A DNA stretch of 64,000 nt. Source: Combretum micranthum. Lineage: Eukaryota; Streptophyta; Magnoliopsida; Myrtales; Combretaceae. Positions 1 through 12,291 of the stretch are shown here, piece by piece. The stretch is taken from the NCBI GenBank assembly GCA_024138025.1, contig JAMXBD010003409.1:57280-121279 (forward strand). Direction: 5' to 3'. Every line of letters starts with the position of its first letter. Positions within the stretch are counted from its first letter, which is position 1. Made by a program: the position numbers and the translations under genes. Below the pieces are notes generated by a model, which was given only the letters and a program-made list of their open reading frames with translations, was not told the origin of the DNA and did not search any database.

Positions 1-549
1 GCATTAGCAGCTGGTGGTGGCATATTCTGCGTGCTGCATAAAATTATTGACCAATCTGGTTAATTGGTTTATAGCTACCCAAACATCGCTTTGTTGATTT
101 GGTGGGGAATTAGCTTATTGATTTGGTGGTTGGCCTGCTGTGGATTTTCTAGCTTGGCTGGAATGTTATTGGATGCACGATGTTCTCGTCTCCTACCTCG
201 TCTGTTAATTATTCTTAGTTTTAAACTTCTTAAATCTTTACAAGGGGAAAAGATCAGGAATATCGAAAATTTACATAGGAAATATTTTCAAAGTAATCAA
301 ATCAAAAATCATTAAGTCAACCACAAGATAAACAGAAAAGGGTGATAACCCATACATAGTCTGAGAAAGTTAGAACCAATCTCAACAAAAGAAAGTTCTT
401 AGAAATTAAAACAAAACATGCATGCATCTTAAACAAGGATATGCCTATCCTAATCCTAAGAAAAGGCTATTGGACTCATCAGGGTTTGCTTAGCTTCTTC
501 TCTACTTCTTTCCTCAATCTTTTCCTTCTTCATGGTGATGGTGCAGGAT

Positions 550-1607
550 TCATGCTTCAGCTGGTGAAACCCTTATGCCTCTTGAGAAATTGTTGCAGAT
601 ATTGGCTTACTATCACCTCTTTCCTTTTATCTTGATGTGATTTCAGCCTGAGACGACCATCCATCCTCTTGCGCAGAAATCCTATCTCCTTGGGTGGTGT
701 CATTGGTTGCTTCTTGACCTTCTTGGTTTCCTCCTTCTGGTGCTACTGCTATGGTAGGTGTTTTGAGACCTGCTCCTCAAGAATCCACTTGGCTCATAAA
801 CATTCCTCTAGCGGATTATTTCTCCTTCCTTCTTCCTCAGAATCTGAGATCATCACAAGGTTGTCTCCTACGTTCATCTCCATGGAAACATCTTGGCTTA
901 ACCTTCGAGGAGGTACCGGGCTGGGATTCAAGGGACTATCTTCCCAAAGAGATGTCGACGGAGTTTCCTCTGGTTCTGGGTCCTCGTTTAGGTCTTCTTC
1001 GAGATCTCCTTCGGTTTCTCCATTTCCTTCATTCTCCTGGGCATCTCCCATAATAAAATCTTCGTCCGGAACGACATCCAGTTGCATTTCGATGGAGTTC
1101 GGTTGAGTGCTACATTCTGATGGCATTGGAAAGATACGTTTATGGGCAGCATACCAGTAGAAATGCTCTTCCGCATCAGCTCTTAGCCAGTCACTGTGGT
1201 CTGTCAATTCGTCATGTGCATAAATGTAGAGGGGTCCTAACTTGTTCCATGTTCAAAAGTCTGGGTTCTTTCGGGTTCCATTGTTCTTCAAAATAAACGT
1301 CATTTCTTGTAACATGGTCTCCCTATACATAAAAACCATCATCCTCTTGACTACATAGATCACCTCCACATCACTCCACCTTTGCCTCCTAAAGGCATCA
1401 AATCTCAGCTCTTTAGGTAAATTCCTCCATAAAGAATATTTCAAACCCTTCATCCACAGCTTAAACATCTCCCTGGCATTTCATGGTCTTCCTACTAACG
1501 CGAATTCTTCATATAGGACTCTCAACCTAAGGCAATAGTTCACAAAAGTGTCATCTGGGTCCTTAAGGAAATTTTGGGATTTTTCCTTTACTTCGGGCAG
1601 GGTAAAC
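550..1607 (-). pseudogene. gag-like reading frame, broken
   Basis: Minus-strand translation gives a gag-like stretch in several frames. A helical segment lies at about 1470-1600 (contains FLKDPDDTFVNY). It is followed at 1253-1468 by a basic segment rich in Arg and Trp (contains LRFDAFRRQRWSDVE), which resembles the capsid region of plant retrotransposon gag. A 137-residue piece at 794-1207 is very acidic in the middle and ends at DSEEEGRR. Below 790 a Lys-rich tail continues in another frame. Stops and frameshifts separate the pieces and I see no CCHC zinc knuckle. The position about 100 bp after the primer-binding site fits gag. I infer gag from position and composition rather than from a certain family match. 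It could be an extra ORF of a large non-autonomous element. Confidence 0.5.
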
Positions 1608-1709
1608 TATCCAATAAATCAAAAACATGATCATATCTTAAGCTCAAGTTCTAGCTCCTTACTATCTATCTTAAAATCTATTTCCACTATCTTTTATCTT
1701 AAAACTTGC

Positions 1710-1721
1710 GCTCTAATACCA
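1710..1721 (-). other. Primer-binding site, initiator-Met tRNA type
   Basis: On the minus strand this reads TGGTATTAGAGC. The usual plant initiator-Met primer-binding site is TGGTATCAGAGC, so 11 of 12 bases match and the difference is a C-to-T change. It starts 8 bases after the CGTGACA end of the neighbouring LTR, where a primer-binding site belongs. It is the main evidence that the GL1 repeat units are LTRs. Confidence 0.75.
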
Positions 1722-1729
1722 ACTTAAAC

Positions 1730-4700
1730 TGTCACGCCCGAAGGGTACCCTAAACGTGGCAGTCCGCTGCATATACTATTAAAGCTAATGAATGACAACC
1801 TTAGTCATGCAGGAGCTTCGATATCACATGCAAGGCGTGCTTCCAAGATAGTAGGAGACTCACAGAGATATTACTTTTAAGTAGATAATAAAAGCATGCA
1901 AGAACTTATATAAATAAATAGGTGATAATCATTTGGATAATAATCTCTTATAACTTCTTGGGGGCATTCTCCTGTTCTAAATAGTCTTGTTTAACTAAGC
2001 CATCATCAAAATATACATAAATATATCATGAGTCTACTAGAGAGATTTTTCTTAGAAGTCTATATTCAAAACTAAATATAAAAAACTTCTCCCAAAAACT
2101 CCTAGTAGCTTTGGCTCATACCTGGCAAACGAGGCTTCTTGGTGCCAACCATAAGTATTCATCCTGTAACAAAAAGCTATAGGGGAATAAGCAAAACTAG
2201 CTTAGTGAGATAACTCCAACCTACAAAACATTTCTATAAATCACACAAGTATTTAAACAATCATATGAGAATGCACCAAACATGTGAGCAAACAAAATAC
2301 ACACGATTAACGGAAACCATGTGTAGCATGGATTTTACGCCCTCCATATCAAGGGTTGGGTGGTTACTGGCCTATACGACCATCAATACTTGCAGACTTA
2401 CCACCTCCTACTTGCCCATGTAGACTTTCCGGCTCCTACTAGTCACCACTAAACTCCTCCTTTCCTCATACGAAGGATAGTAGTGAAAAATAAATGCGAC
2501 TCACAAATATGATATGCATCAATCGTTTTCAATATAGGGTTATTCCATTATTGTCAAGTTCAAGTTAAATGTGATCAAATCAATATTCATCATATCATTG
2601 CAAGAAAATCATAAATTATTCATCAATTCTTCTTTCGATATTCTTAACTTATATTCAACCAATCATAAATCCAAATCACACAATACTTGTTCATTTATCT
2701 TTTTCCCTTATTTTCTAGTGCAACTATTTACAAGCACACACAAGGAAATGTAACTAGTAAGGGATTAACTCACTCTATGACGATCGCTCCTACTCAAAGT
2801 AATCTTCCAGAGATGTGATTTCGGTTCCTTCTTCACTTAAATAAAATGAAATACCCAAAATGAGTCTTTCATAAATTTCTATTTTTGAAGATTCTAAATC
2901 TATCTTGAATTCGTAGTAAAATCGGATTGAAGGAATTTCCAAATTAAAATGGCTATAACTTGCTCATTTTAACTCGGAATTTCGCATATTATATACCGTT
3001 TTCTACCTACACGAAAAAATCTATCTATTTCTAAAAGTATTTTCATCAAACTAAGTCATTTGAGTGCCAAATAGAAGTGATCAGATTCACCACGAATTTT
3101 CACAAAACTTGAATTCCTTCTTTTAGCAAAAACTCATATCAAAGAGATATATATTATAATAGTTTGTAAAAGCTTTGAAATATATTTACATATATTTATT
3201 GACTCATATTAAATGTATGAAATTAATGAAGTTGTCTCAAACCATGAATTTTTTTGTAAAAGTAAAGTTTTCTAAAGAAAAAGTGAAACTTTTGAAAATT
3301 CCTCTCATTTTGCTAGAGAATATCTCAAGTTATTTTAAACAAGTATTTTTATTTTCCTTAATTTCATTTCCTTAGTCTTTTCTTTTAAATTTCAAAGAAT
3401 GATTTTTATTTTCTAAGCTTAGTTTCTAATATTTTTTTGAAAGTAATAACAATTCTATATTTATAGAAATAATTTTCTTATTTCTTGAGATTATTCTATT
3501 TTTATGAAAGAAATTTCTTGGTGTTTGCCAAACTAGTATTGATGAAAAAGTGAAGTTTAGTAAAACTTTTGTTTACTCAAGAATTTCTTTCCATGTTATG
3601 TATGTATTGCAAAAATTCCTATGAACTCCTCTAGATTTCTTAGAAAAGTTTGTTAAGATTCCTTCCTACTTTTATTTTTAGAGAAGAATTTATATTTTAA
3701 GAAAACTTTTCCTCATTTATCTTGTTGAGACAATCAATATGTTCATGTATGATTATGAATGAATCATAAAATTATGAAAACATAATAATTAAAGAAATAA
3801 GCTAGTAAAGAAATAAGTCAAGTATTGAACCTTAGCTTCATCAAAGTATCCTGGAACTAAGAATAGACTAGTCCCACAAGAAAAAGAAAATTGTTTTAAC
3901 TTGATAAAGACAAGTCTAAGATTAGAAAGACTAGTCTTAAAACAACTTGAAAGTAAATAAATTGCAAAACAAAGGAGCTTATATGCTCTAAAATATATAG
4001 CTACATAGATATATTTAGTTAAATATATATATATATATAATGAAAACAACATAAAAGAAATTAGATTCATGAACAAAAACAAAGTATGAACTTATTATTG
4101 CTTTCTTTAACCTTCATGGTTTAGAAAACACACATTAAGCTCATACTAAGTAAATAAACATAAAGGAAACTCTAAAGAAGAATTACATATCAAGACTAAT
4201 TTTGAGAGAACTTTGAGAGAGAACTCTTGTAGAATTTTGAGAGAGTAATCTTAATATATGGAAGGTGTGAAGGAAGTGAAAGGAAGAGGGGTATTATAGG
4301 AAAATGTGGGAGAAAATTGTGTTAATTGAATAAATGGAAATTGAAACAAATTAAGAGGGTGAGGGCCTGGCCGACACAAATTGAGTGTAAGAGAGGGAAA
4401 GAAATTTATTTTTTTTTGTATTTTTGTTAATGAAAAGTAAGATATGAAAGATGTGAAGTTGTATTGGAAATGAAAATTGTAAGAAATAGAGGTATGGTTT
4501 GTAAGATAGGTTATAAGAAAAAGTAGAGATAGATAAATAGTGTAGAATAGTAATAAATAGTGTAATGTAAAGTAGACATGACAATTTAAGTACCGGTAGT
4601 AAGAAAATAAGTGTATAATTGTGATATATGATATTTTTAGTTATCGAAAAATTATGAAATTGATATTTTTGAAAACCTTATATTTTTACGAGTCTAACGG

Positions 4701-5012
4701 TATATTTGGAATATTTTTACTAGTCTGAGCCCCAGGACACGCTTTTCAAAAACTGTGTTCGATCGTGCTCAAAACAAATCACGATTTAACAAATCTGATA
4801 TTTTTAAGCTTTCTTAGGTTATTACGAACTATTCTACATACTAATCTCTTACTTACTTTCTTAGGGTTGCTTACATGGGATTACCGGACTTGAACGGTTA
4901 CGTCTGACTAGAGTTTTGTTGACTTTAGGATTTTCGATTGACTTTCGGATTTCCGGTTGACTTTCTAATTACGGTTTAAGCTTAATTGATCACAAAACTT
5001 TGGAGGTTTACA
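1730..5012 (-). mobile_element. GL1 5' LTR (3.3 kb)
   Basis: The unit starts TGTCACGCCC at 1730 and ends GGTTTACA at 5012 on the plus strand, which is TGTAAACC...GGGCGTGACA in element orientation. It is directly followed by the primer-binding site at 1721-1710. It shares the GL1 landmarks: the GGGTACCCTAAACGTGGCAG block next to the CGTGACA end, the 'ctagcttagtgagata' block, one copy of the 39-bp 'ccttagcttcatcaa' unit near 3830, and a degraded TATA motif near 4290 on the minus strand. The outer flank starts AACAC at 5013; the matching TSD copy would lie outside the window. No protein is encoded. Confidence 0.8.
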
Positions 5013-6029
5013 AACACCTCTCCAAATGGGGCCATTTTGACAAGTGTTTGACAGTTTTTATACTTTCCCTATTTTGAACATGAATTTTTACAAACTTTAA
5101 CACTTTTAACTTCAATCAAAACACAATATCAGCATCTTACATGCATTTTGTCAACTTCAAACATGCATAAACTTCACATTCACCACATCAAACATCTCAA
5201 ACTTCATCAACCTCCATAACCACTATTCATCATCTTCTTCTTTCACAAACCAACCTCCAACATACAATTAACCAACAATTACTTATGTAAACAACACTTT
5301 GAACCCATTTTTAACATCTATATATCAATTATAACCTCGTCAAAAAAAATTTAAACAAAGATAATTCAAGATAGAAAACTTAGCTTTTGAGACACATGCA
5401 ATTTCTTCTTCTATCTTCATTCCTAACTTTGATTTCTCCTTTAGCTTATTGAATTTGAGATGTGGTGAGATGAATTGAAGAAAGAGAGAAGGGAAAATGA
5501 AGAAGAAGGAGAAGAAGAAGAAAAGAGAGAGAGATATAAAGAAAAAGAAAGATAAGGCAGCAGAAAATAAATAAAAAAGGGAAAAGATAAATATAAATAT
5601 ATTTTCAAAATAACTTAATAGATTTAGAACTACCATATCAATATCTATAGTTCCAGAAGTATTTAGAAGATGATTTACGAATCGATAGGTTAGAAATTAA
5701 TAACTTAAAGTAAGAACTTAATTTACAAATTTTTTTGAATAAAAGATATTTAATTTGAGTGCGGGTTTAATAACTAATATTTTATACAAGCAAATGAACT
5801 CAAATTTTTTTGGGATCTAGGAGTTAGAGTTTTCGCTAAGAATTAAGGGTTTAAGAATCCTCTAAACATTTCAATGACTTGTTTAGAGAATTTAGATTTC
5901 AAATCTCAAATTTCATTTAATTAATTACTAATCTAACTTTGTCAACTTGTCTATTTATATCCTATTAATTTTAATTCATTCAAATCTATCTAAACCCAAT
6001 TTATAATATGTGAAGGTTTAGGGTATTTC
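5013..6029. other. AT-rich flank without recognised genes
   Basis: This stretch holds no coding sequence I can support. It has purine-rich runs near 5475-5580 (aagaagaag-type) and long A/T runs. A 98-residue minus-strand frame at 5340-5636 is low-complexity Phe/Leu/Ser and is not credible. It could be older LTR leader sequence. Confidence 0.5.
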
Positions 6030-6343
6030 AATTAATATGTGATATGTTGTTATTTTGGAGACTATTAGGAAACACTAATATATTTTTTATCTAATGAAAG
6101 ACATTAGTAGGGGTATGCCCCTAAGAATTGTACTTAACTTTATTTATGTTTAATGATATGTATTTATCTTACTTTGCTACTTAATTGTTATCGTGATAAA
6201 TTGTGCTACTCTTTTGCGTCCCCCTTGTTGTGAGGTATGCTTGTACATAATGGATGTCTTTATGTGACTAAGGTGGTCATTCCTAGACTTTAATATTGTA
6301 TATAGCGGACTGTCATATTTAAGATATCCCTTGGGACGTTACA
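6030..6343 (+). mobile_element. Truncated GL1 LTR, 3' end only
   Basis: From about 6030 the sequence aligns by eye with the last 300 bp of GL1 copy E5. It shares the 'ggggtatgcc...aagaattgta' block, the 'cttgtacataat' block, 'gactaaggtggtcattcctag', and a degraded terminus GGGACGTTACA ending at 6343. The upstream 90% of the LTR is missing, and there is no visible TSD or primer-binding site after 6343. It is a relic of a plus-oriented copy, cut by deletion or by the insertion ending at 5012. Confidence 0.65.
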
Positions 6344-6424
6344 ATGGGTTGTTGGTGGTGGTTATCAAGAACATGAGGTGAAGCTACTAATCCATGTTTA
6401 GTTGTATTACCAAGTGAGATGAGT

Positions 6425-6530
6425 AGTGGTTGGGAGGAATGCATTGAGTGTCCTTGGCTTGAGACTTGCCTGTGATAGGTTGATTTCTTGGGAGGAATGT
6501 GTTGAGTGTCATTGGCTCGAAACTTACTTG
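6425..6530. repeat. Two-copy direct duplication (~57 bp)
   Basis: The block 'ttgggaggaatg(c/t)(a/g)ttgagtgtc' followed by 'ttggct(t/c)ga(g/a)act' appears at about 6432 and again at about 6489. The second copy has several substitutions. No function is evident. The surrounding 6344-6700 holds no recognised gene. Confidence 0.65.
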
Positions 6531-6804
6531 GTCATAACATTCAATAGGTCAATTTCTTGAGCCAAGGGAGTTGGGATCCATTTGATGCTTGCAAGAAGTC
6601 AAAGTAGGCCGGGCCTAGGCCTAATAGGCTAATTTGGCAGGTAATGGTCAAACCAATTTTGAGAGACCATGATCTATATTTGACTATTAATATTTATAAA
6701 TTCTTTTAGGATAAATGTTAAATTTGGTACCTGATATCTATACCAAAATTTAATTTGGTATCTAAACTTTTTTTTAGTCATTTTGGTACCCAAACTTTAA
6801 AGTG

Positions 6805-6980
6805 GGTGTGTTTGGTTGGTTCGTTTGGTGTGGGTTTGACGTCTGTTTTATATATGTTTCAATCAAACTATTTGTCAACAGCAGATGCAGATAAAAAAAA
6901 TAGACATTTTTACTTATTAATAGATCATACAGATCAGATACAAACAAGATATAGATGAAAACGTACCATCCAAATGTACC
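6805..6980. mobile_element. MITE-like element (176 bp)
   Basis: The left end GGTGTGTTTGGTTGGTTCGT and the reverse complement of the right end, GGTACATTTGGATGGTACGT, match at about 15 of 20 bases. The interior is short, AT-rich and non-coding. Such TTTGG-containing terminal inverted repeats are common in plant hAT-type MITEs. A clean TSD is not visible; CTTTA occurs near both ends. The 67-residue frame running through it is accidental. Confidence 0.45.
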
Positions 6981-7103
6981 TTTAGTATCCTATTATACTC
7001 TTTTATGGCTATTTTTAATACATTATTCTTTTTTTTTTAACATGGAAAAAGCAACATATCATTGAATTTTATTGTTTTTCCTAACATTTTCTAATATAGA
7101 TAG

Positions 7104-7108
7104 GATAC
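7104..7108 (+). repeat. Left TSD of chromovirus A (GATAC)
   Basis: GATAC lies directly before the TGTTACAACA start of the 5' LTR. The same five bases follow the 3' LTR at 47191-47195, 40 kb away. Confidence 0.85.
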
Positions 7109-7620
7109 TGTTACAACACGAGTTCAAAGAAAACCTAACTGCTTTAAGGATTATCCAAGTGTAAACCTTAGTAACTAATAAATATGTGATTGTAACAGAA
7201 AACATCATCAGTTTCATATAGATATCAGTAACAGAAACATCATTAGTTACATAGTCCTAGTAACAAAAACATCAGTTTTATAGAAATGGTTGTAACAGTA
7301 AAGAAACAACCAAAGTAGTTAAATTATTGTAACAAACATAACAGATCTACTGCTATCAATACGAAATGTTGAATGGTACTAAGAATATCCAGAATTATCA
7401 CCAAATCTAGTCTCTTTTGAAATTTAGGAGTACAAGGGCTCGAAGTGCTCTCAAATATGCAAGATTCACACTTTAATATGAAAGAACAGAACACAAAAGC
7501 ATATTAGTCAAAAACTTAGAGAGTAAAGAGAGAACGAGAGAGTAAAAGATAGAGAGAACTTAGCTATTCTATTTGAGTAGTGTCGAGTGAGGAATTACGA
7601 GATTAGGGTTACATTAGTTC
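7109..7620 (+). mobile_element. Chromovirus A 5' LTR, first part
   Basis: These 512 bp match the start of the 3' LTR at 46606 onward. Shared blocks include the ACAACACGAGTTC start, 'ctaataaatatgtgattgtaa', 'cagatctactgctat', 'agtctcttttga' and 'gagagaacgagagagtaaa'. The LTR is cut at 7620 by insertion B and resumes at 18832. The first ~55 bases still encode the tail of the polyprotein in a degraded frame. Confidence 0.85.
7616..7620 (+). repeat. Left TSD of insertion B (AGTTC)
   Basis: AGTTC before B is repeated at 18827-18831 directly after B. Removing B and one copy makes the 5' LTR collinear with the 3' LTR. Confidence 0.88.
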
Positions 7621-7795
7621 TGTCATGCTTCGAGGGTAACCTAGTAGTAGTAAACAAGATACACTTGAATACTATTATCGATTTACCTTCTAAGAATGAC
7701 ATATTTTCAATAAACTGATCTTTTAGTTGCTTTCTTTAGTTGCTTTGGTAAGAAAAGACAACTATATATAAGACATAAATCAGTAAATAAATATA

Positions 7796-10460
7796 AAGAC
7801 CCGACTCATTAAATCCCGAGATTTAGAGTACCAAGTCCCCAACCACATATAACATTTTCACATTATATGTAAGGTTGTCCTAAACTAACAGTTTATGAAA
7901 ATTGATTAATTAAATCTACTAAAACTTTATAAACAACTTTCAATAAAACAAGATTGCTAATAAAAGCAATCTATACATATATATAGATCATATGTATAAA
8001 GTTTAGTGTCAATACAAGACATTACAAAAATTACAAGTTTTCTTAATATAAAAAGTAACCCTAAGAGATCTTAAGGTCTTTACATCTTAGGCTTATCTAT
8101 CAACCCTTCTATACAAAGACTCTTGCTTTAACAAAAGCTTCTCCAAAAATCCAAGGTGTTCGAGTCCTATTCGTCCCACTCATTCATGAATTTCTCAAAG
8201 TTTGACCCATAACTCAAATCATCATATAACTCGTCTCCATTTCCTGCAAAACAGCAAAAGTGAGCCAAAAGCCCTGTACACAATAACAAATACAATAACA
8301 AGTTATCAAGCCAAACTTAAATCAAATGGAATGCATCAATGGAGAAGTGATTATCTTATTAAGTTTTCTTTTACAAAACAACAGGAGGGTATTCAAACCC
8401 CAGGATCACGCTCTGGGAATTTAGGGGTTCTGAGTAACAGCAGCTGCTCAGGGGGTTGATATAAGCTATTCCATAAAGAAAATAGCTTCATTTAGGGTTC
8501 AAAAGTCGTTGCCCGACTCTACTTAAACTCAGTCCACAACATGAACCTAGTTCACAAGTTCCCATAAACTTTGAACTAAACCATGGTATTTCTCCCTAAG
8601 TTTAAGTAAACGTTACTCGGATACTATTCCCCCTATCGGCTACCCACTTAACCAAAAATGAATGGCTATTGCATCATAGCGTACCATTGCATCATGGTAA
8701 AGTCATTGCATCATGACTTAGGTTAAGCGCCTAGCTAACATGTCATTGCATCATTACAGGTTTGCTGCTCCTCAAACCAGATTAAACATCATAACAGACA
8801 TCTAGTTCATCAAAACATTAAGCCGAATTGAATTAAATCAAATTAGGAATGCCTGGTCCTAGCAAACAACAAACAAGCTATTGCGTACTTGACCTGATAG
8901 TATATCACTATATTCACTTGGAGAAGAACTAACAAAGAACCTTTAACTAAAATAAGAATATCAAAACAATCAATAATTGAATGTAGAATTCACACTATAT
9001 ATATATATATATATACACAATCATAGATTAATTATACAAGGAGATTCAATAAGCTTTGCATATAGTTTTAAATCTAATTCATGCATAAATATCTAGCTTA
9101 TATTCATTAGGAGTCATTTATGAAGTAAAGATTGAAGATTGAAAAATTTTGAATTTGAAAAATTCAGGGGATACGCGGCCTTCTACGCAGGCAAAATTTG
9201 AATGAATATCGGCAGCGTAGAAATAATACGGCGGCATTTCACCCTGTTAAATATTTTGATTTTGTTCGCATCCAACACCGCCCATACGCTAGCGGCGTTG
9301 AAGCCCTAACGGCCGGCGTACATTTTGAAAAATAAACACTGGCAAAGTTTTCTTACAAAAGCCGGTGGCATTTGAAGCGGCTTTTAAAAAATCGATTCTG
9401 TTCACTTCCAACACCGCCTCTACACCGGCGGCGTTGAAGTGCCAGATGCCGGCATACATTCAAAAACAGATCTATTTGAAAAGAGTTTATTTTCCCTGTT
9501 TTGTACTTGGCAAATTTCTAACCTACAACACTTTTAATCCTTCTTCAAGTTCATTTTTAGCTTCATATACTATTTCCTATCTACACTAATCAATCTTAGC
9601 AGCTTAGAACATTAAAACAACACATTAAATCACTTCAAAGCCCATTCCACTCATCCTCAACTTCAACTACTCAAATCAATATTATTCCTTCCCAACACTT
9701 CATATAACTACTACAACACATAAACAAATTCACACAATAACAAAACACAATCTAACCTATATCAATGTATGAACCAAACAACTTAAAAGACATTAAACTC
9801 ATTCTACCAAAGATCTCACATAGATACTATAAAGGAAATAAAACAAAATCTATACTTGTATTAACTTACATGAGTAACCTTAGCTTAGAGATTTTTGATT
9901 CAATAAGCTTGGTGTTATTCTTTGGTTTAGGGCTTGTAATTTGGAGGAAAGAAAAAGAGAAAAGGAAAGAAAGAAGATGAAATTCGTATGGAAATGGGGG
10001 CTACCAAAAGGGTCTTAATAAGCAAATTTTGGACTCATTATTATCTTAAGTTTGACTTTTAAGGCATATAAGACTTTGAGTTGAATTTGGGTTAATTTAG
10101 AGCTCATTTAGGTGCAATTTAGGCATGAAACATGGCTTAATTGAGTAAAATTTCTGTCAACTATTTCTTAAACAATTCAAAAGTTGATTTTATAAATTTA
10201 AACATAATACAAACATAAATGCATAAACGACACAAATATTAATTATACTATACACACATTAATATATATAAAACAATGACATTAATTTCATTACACATGC
10301 AAATAACATATTTTGTAAATTCAAGATATACTAACTTAGACACATTTAAACTATTACAAACTTATCTACTCCAATATTAATATTACCATACATGACCCTC
10401 ATAAATCAACACGCTCATATAGTTCAACAATTAAGACAATAAAACATATACATGGAAGTT
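7796..10460. mobile_element. Probable insert F within B
   Basis: This 2.7-kb block interrupts the collinearity of B with D. It starts near 'tataaagacccgac' and ends near 'gttaaataaaattaaag'. The octamer TAAATAAA lies on both edges and could be a duplicated target, but I cannot fix the ends. It contains a small array built on 'attgcatcat' near 8665-8760, an AT dinucleotide run near 8997-9014 and a GC-rich island at 9166-9456. No protein is recognisable; the 85- and 74-residue frames at 8202 and 9365 are chance. Confidence 0.45.
9166..9456. other. GC-rich island with GCCGGCGT-type motifs
   Basis: In strongly AT-rich surroundings this block is rich in CpG and has repeated near-palindromic motifs such as 'agcggcgttgaag' (9291) and 'ccggcggcgttgaag' (9425). 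Very similar motifs occur in C (19080-19370) and D (49362-49620). It is non-coding. Its position inside an LTR suggests a regulatory or structural role, but none is shown. Confidence 0.5.
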
Positions 10461-12159
10461 AAATAAAATTAAAGTTAGATCATTTCAATAAGTATCATCC
10501 AATGTAGAGGATATCATAATAATATTACAGACCATAAACAACTATCCAGAAAATCTCAAAATACATGACTAAAGTTTCAAATGCTAATTACTTGTAACTA
10601 GAAATAGAAATAAATATCTTATCTCGATCTACTCCATAAACTTCCAGCTTCTAGATTCTTACCAAAACCATGCTCTTAGAAGTAATGAGCTAAGATCGCA
10701 GTGTAAACCTAAAAGGACTGTTAGAGTGTGAGCGAAACCACGGGCTCAGTAAATAACCAGAACTCATCACATATCAAACAAGTTATTATCAATCATATAT
10801 AATGCATCAATCAATCATATGCTCAAAATATAAGTTTGGATGATTTATAATCCAAATAGGAAAAAGATTTATGCCCTCTTTTTAGGATTGAAGGATCACA
10901 ATACTATAGCCCACTTACCCAGGAGAAACTAAGCATACAGGAAATTAACAATACTCTCTTTAATCATCACTTTTAACTTAATCATGTCTTAACAACCCAT
11001 TCCTATCTTTAGCCTTAGGATCTCTACTAAGTGTTAGTCATTTCAAAATGATACCATAAGCGATATCTTTCGTTGCCAGTTAATTCTATGGTATCAACAG
11101 CTCAAAGGTAATCTAATAGATCTAGTAACTTTTAACCTAGGTCAACCAAGTATTATCAGAGGGTCAAATACTAACACGTTGTAGATTGCCACTTATTCAC
11201 ATGCTGGTTATGCAAATTGTGCAATACATGTCCATTTTATTTATGGGATCAAATAGCTTTTTAGTCCCATTTAGGGTGTTCAACCAGTATACAAACAATC
11301 AACGTGTTATACAAGCAATAATTTCACAAAGAATTTTATTATCATTGAGATTAATGTTGTTTAGCAATCAATAAGCCATATAACATATAGTTCTCACAGC
11401 AAGCCAGGTCGTTATCTTTTTATTATAAGTTCAACTAAGCTACAAACACAAACAATGCAATCAGTCTGCGTTACTCACCTACTCATGTTGCTTAATCGTA
11501 ATAATCTTCTAGAAAGTCCCCTATTTGATTAATATCACCAATTGAATAGATAAATAATTACTAGTCAGATATATATAAATATATCTGTAAAAGGAATCCT
11601 ATTAGTCTAAGTGTCCCATTGATATTTGGTTTAATTTTATTACTATATTGATCTTTTAATGATCTTATGATAATTAATTATTATTTAATATATTTTTTTT
11701 TTCGTTTTGGCTTGTCTTGATCTTGTTTGATATTTATATACATTTATCGGTATTCGAAAAATTGATATTTAGTAAGTTTGTATTTTTATAGTTATTGTTG
11801 TTATTGCTATTTTTATATTATTCCTTGTCTGACTCATTATAGTAACTCGTATTTATTCACTATTGCTTAGTGTCATCGTGTTTTTTCTTGGTCACTTCAT
11901 ATAATTTTCTTGTTATGTCTAGGTATCACATATTTCAAAATTTAGCTTATTTAAATTCCCATTCTTATGTTTAAATAAGTATTTTACAATTATTTTATTT
12001 CATTTATAAAGTACACTAATATTAACAATAATGATAATATTAGTAATATTAATAATGATAATTATAAAGTATTTTAATAGTAATAGTAATATTATTTTCA
12101 TAATAACTTTATAAAACAATAGTAATTACTAATTTAAATGATAACAATAATAATATTAC

Positions 12160-12160
<1 letters not shown>

Positions 12161-12204
<44 letters not shown>

Positions 12205-12291
12205 TAATAATAATAATAATAATAATAATATCATTAAGAGTAGTACTCATAATAATATTATGGTTTATAATAATAATAATAATAATAGTTG
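12161..12291. repeat. (TAA)n microsatellite in B, left part
   Basis: Near-perfect TAA repeats run from 12161 to 12231, with a second run to about 12291. The same repeat resumes at about 16857 after E5, so E5 landed within or beside this microsatellite region. Confidence 0.9.

Larger units (their letters stand above)
1..1729 (-). mobile_element. Internal region of a GL1 retroelement, cut by the window edge
   Basis: Reading on the minus strand, this is the sequence directly downstream of a 5' LTR and its primer-binding site. It holds a decayed gag-like reading frame and then non-coding or unreadable sequence towards position 1. The rest of the element, including any pol and the 3' LTR, would lie before the window. 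Positions 1-430 show no protein I can recognise in either strand. This is the only GL1 copy in the window with internal sequence attached, so it defines which side of the LTR faces the body of the element. Confidence 0.7.

Noticed and set aside
4351..4584. 77-residue minus-strand frame
   Set aside because: AT-rich, inside the GL1 LTR at 1730-5012, not kept in the other copies.
5340..5636. 98-residue minus-strand frame
   Set aside because: Low-complexity Phe/Leu/Ser translation of a purine-rich run; no gene features.
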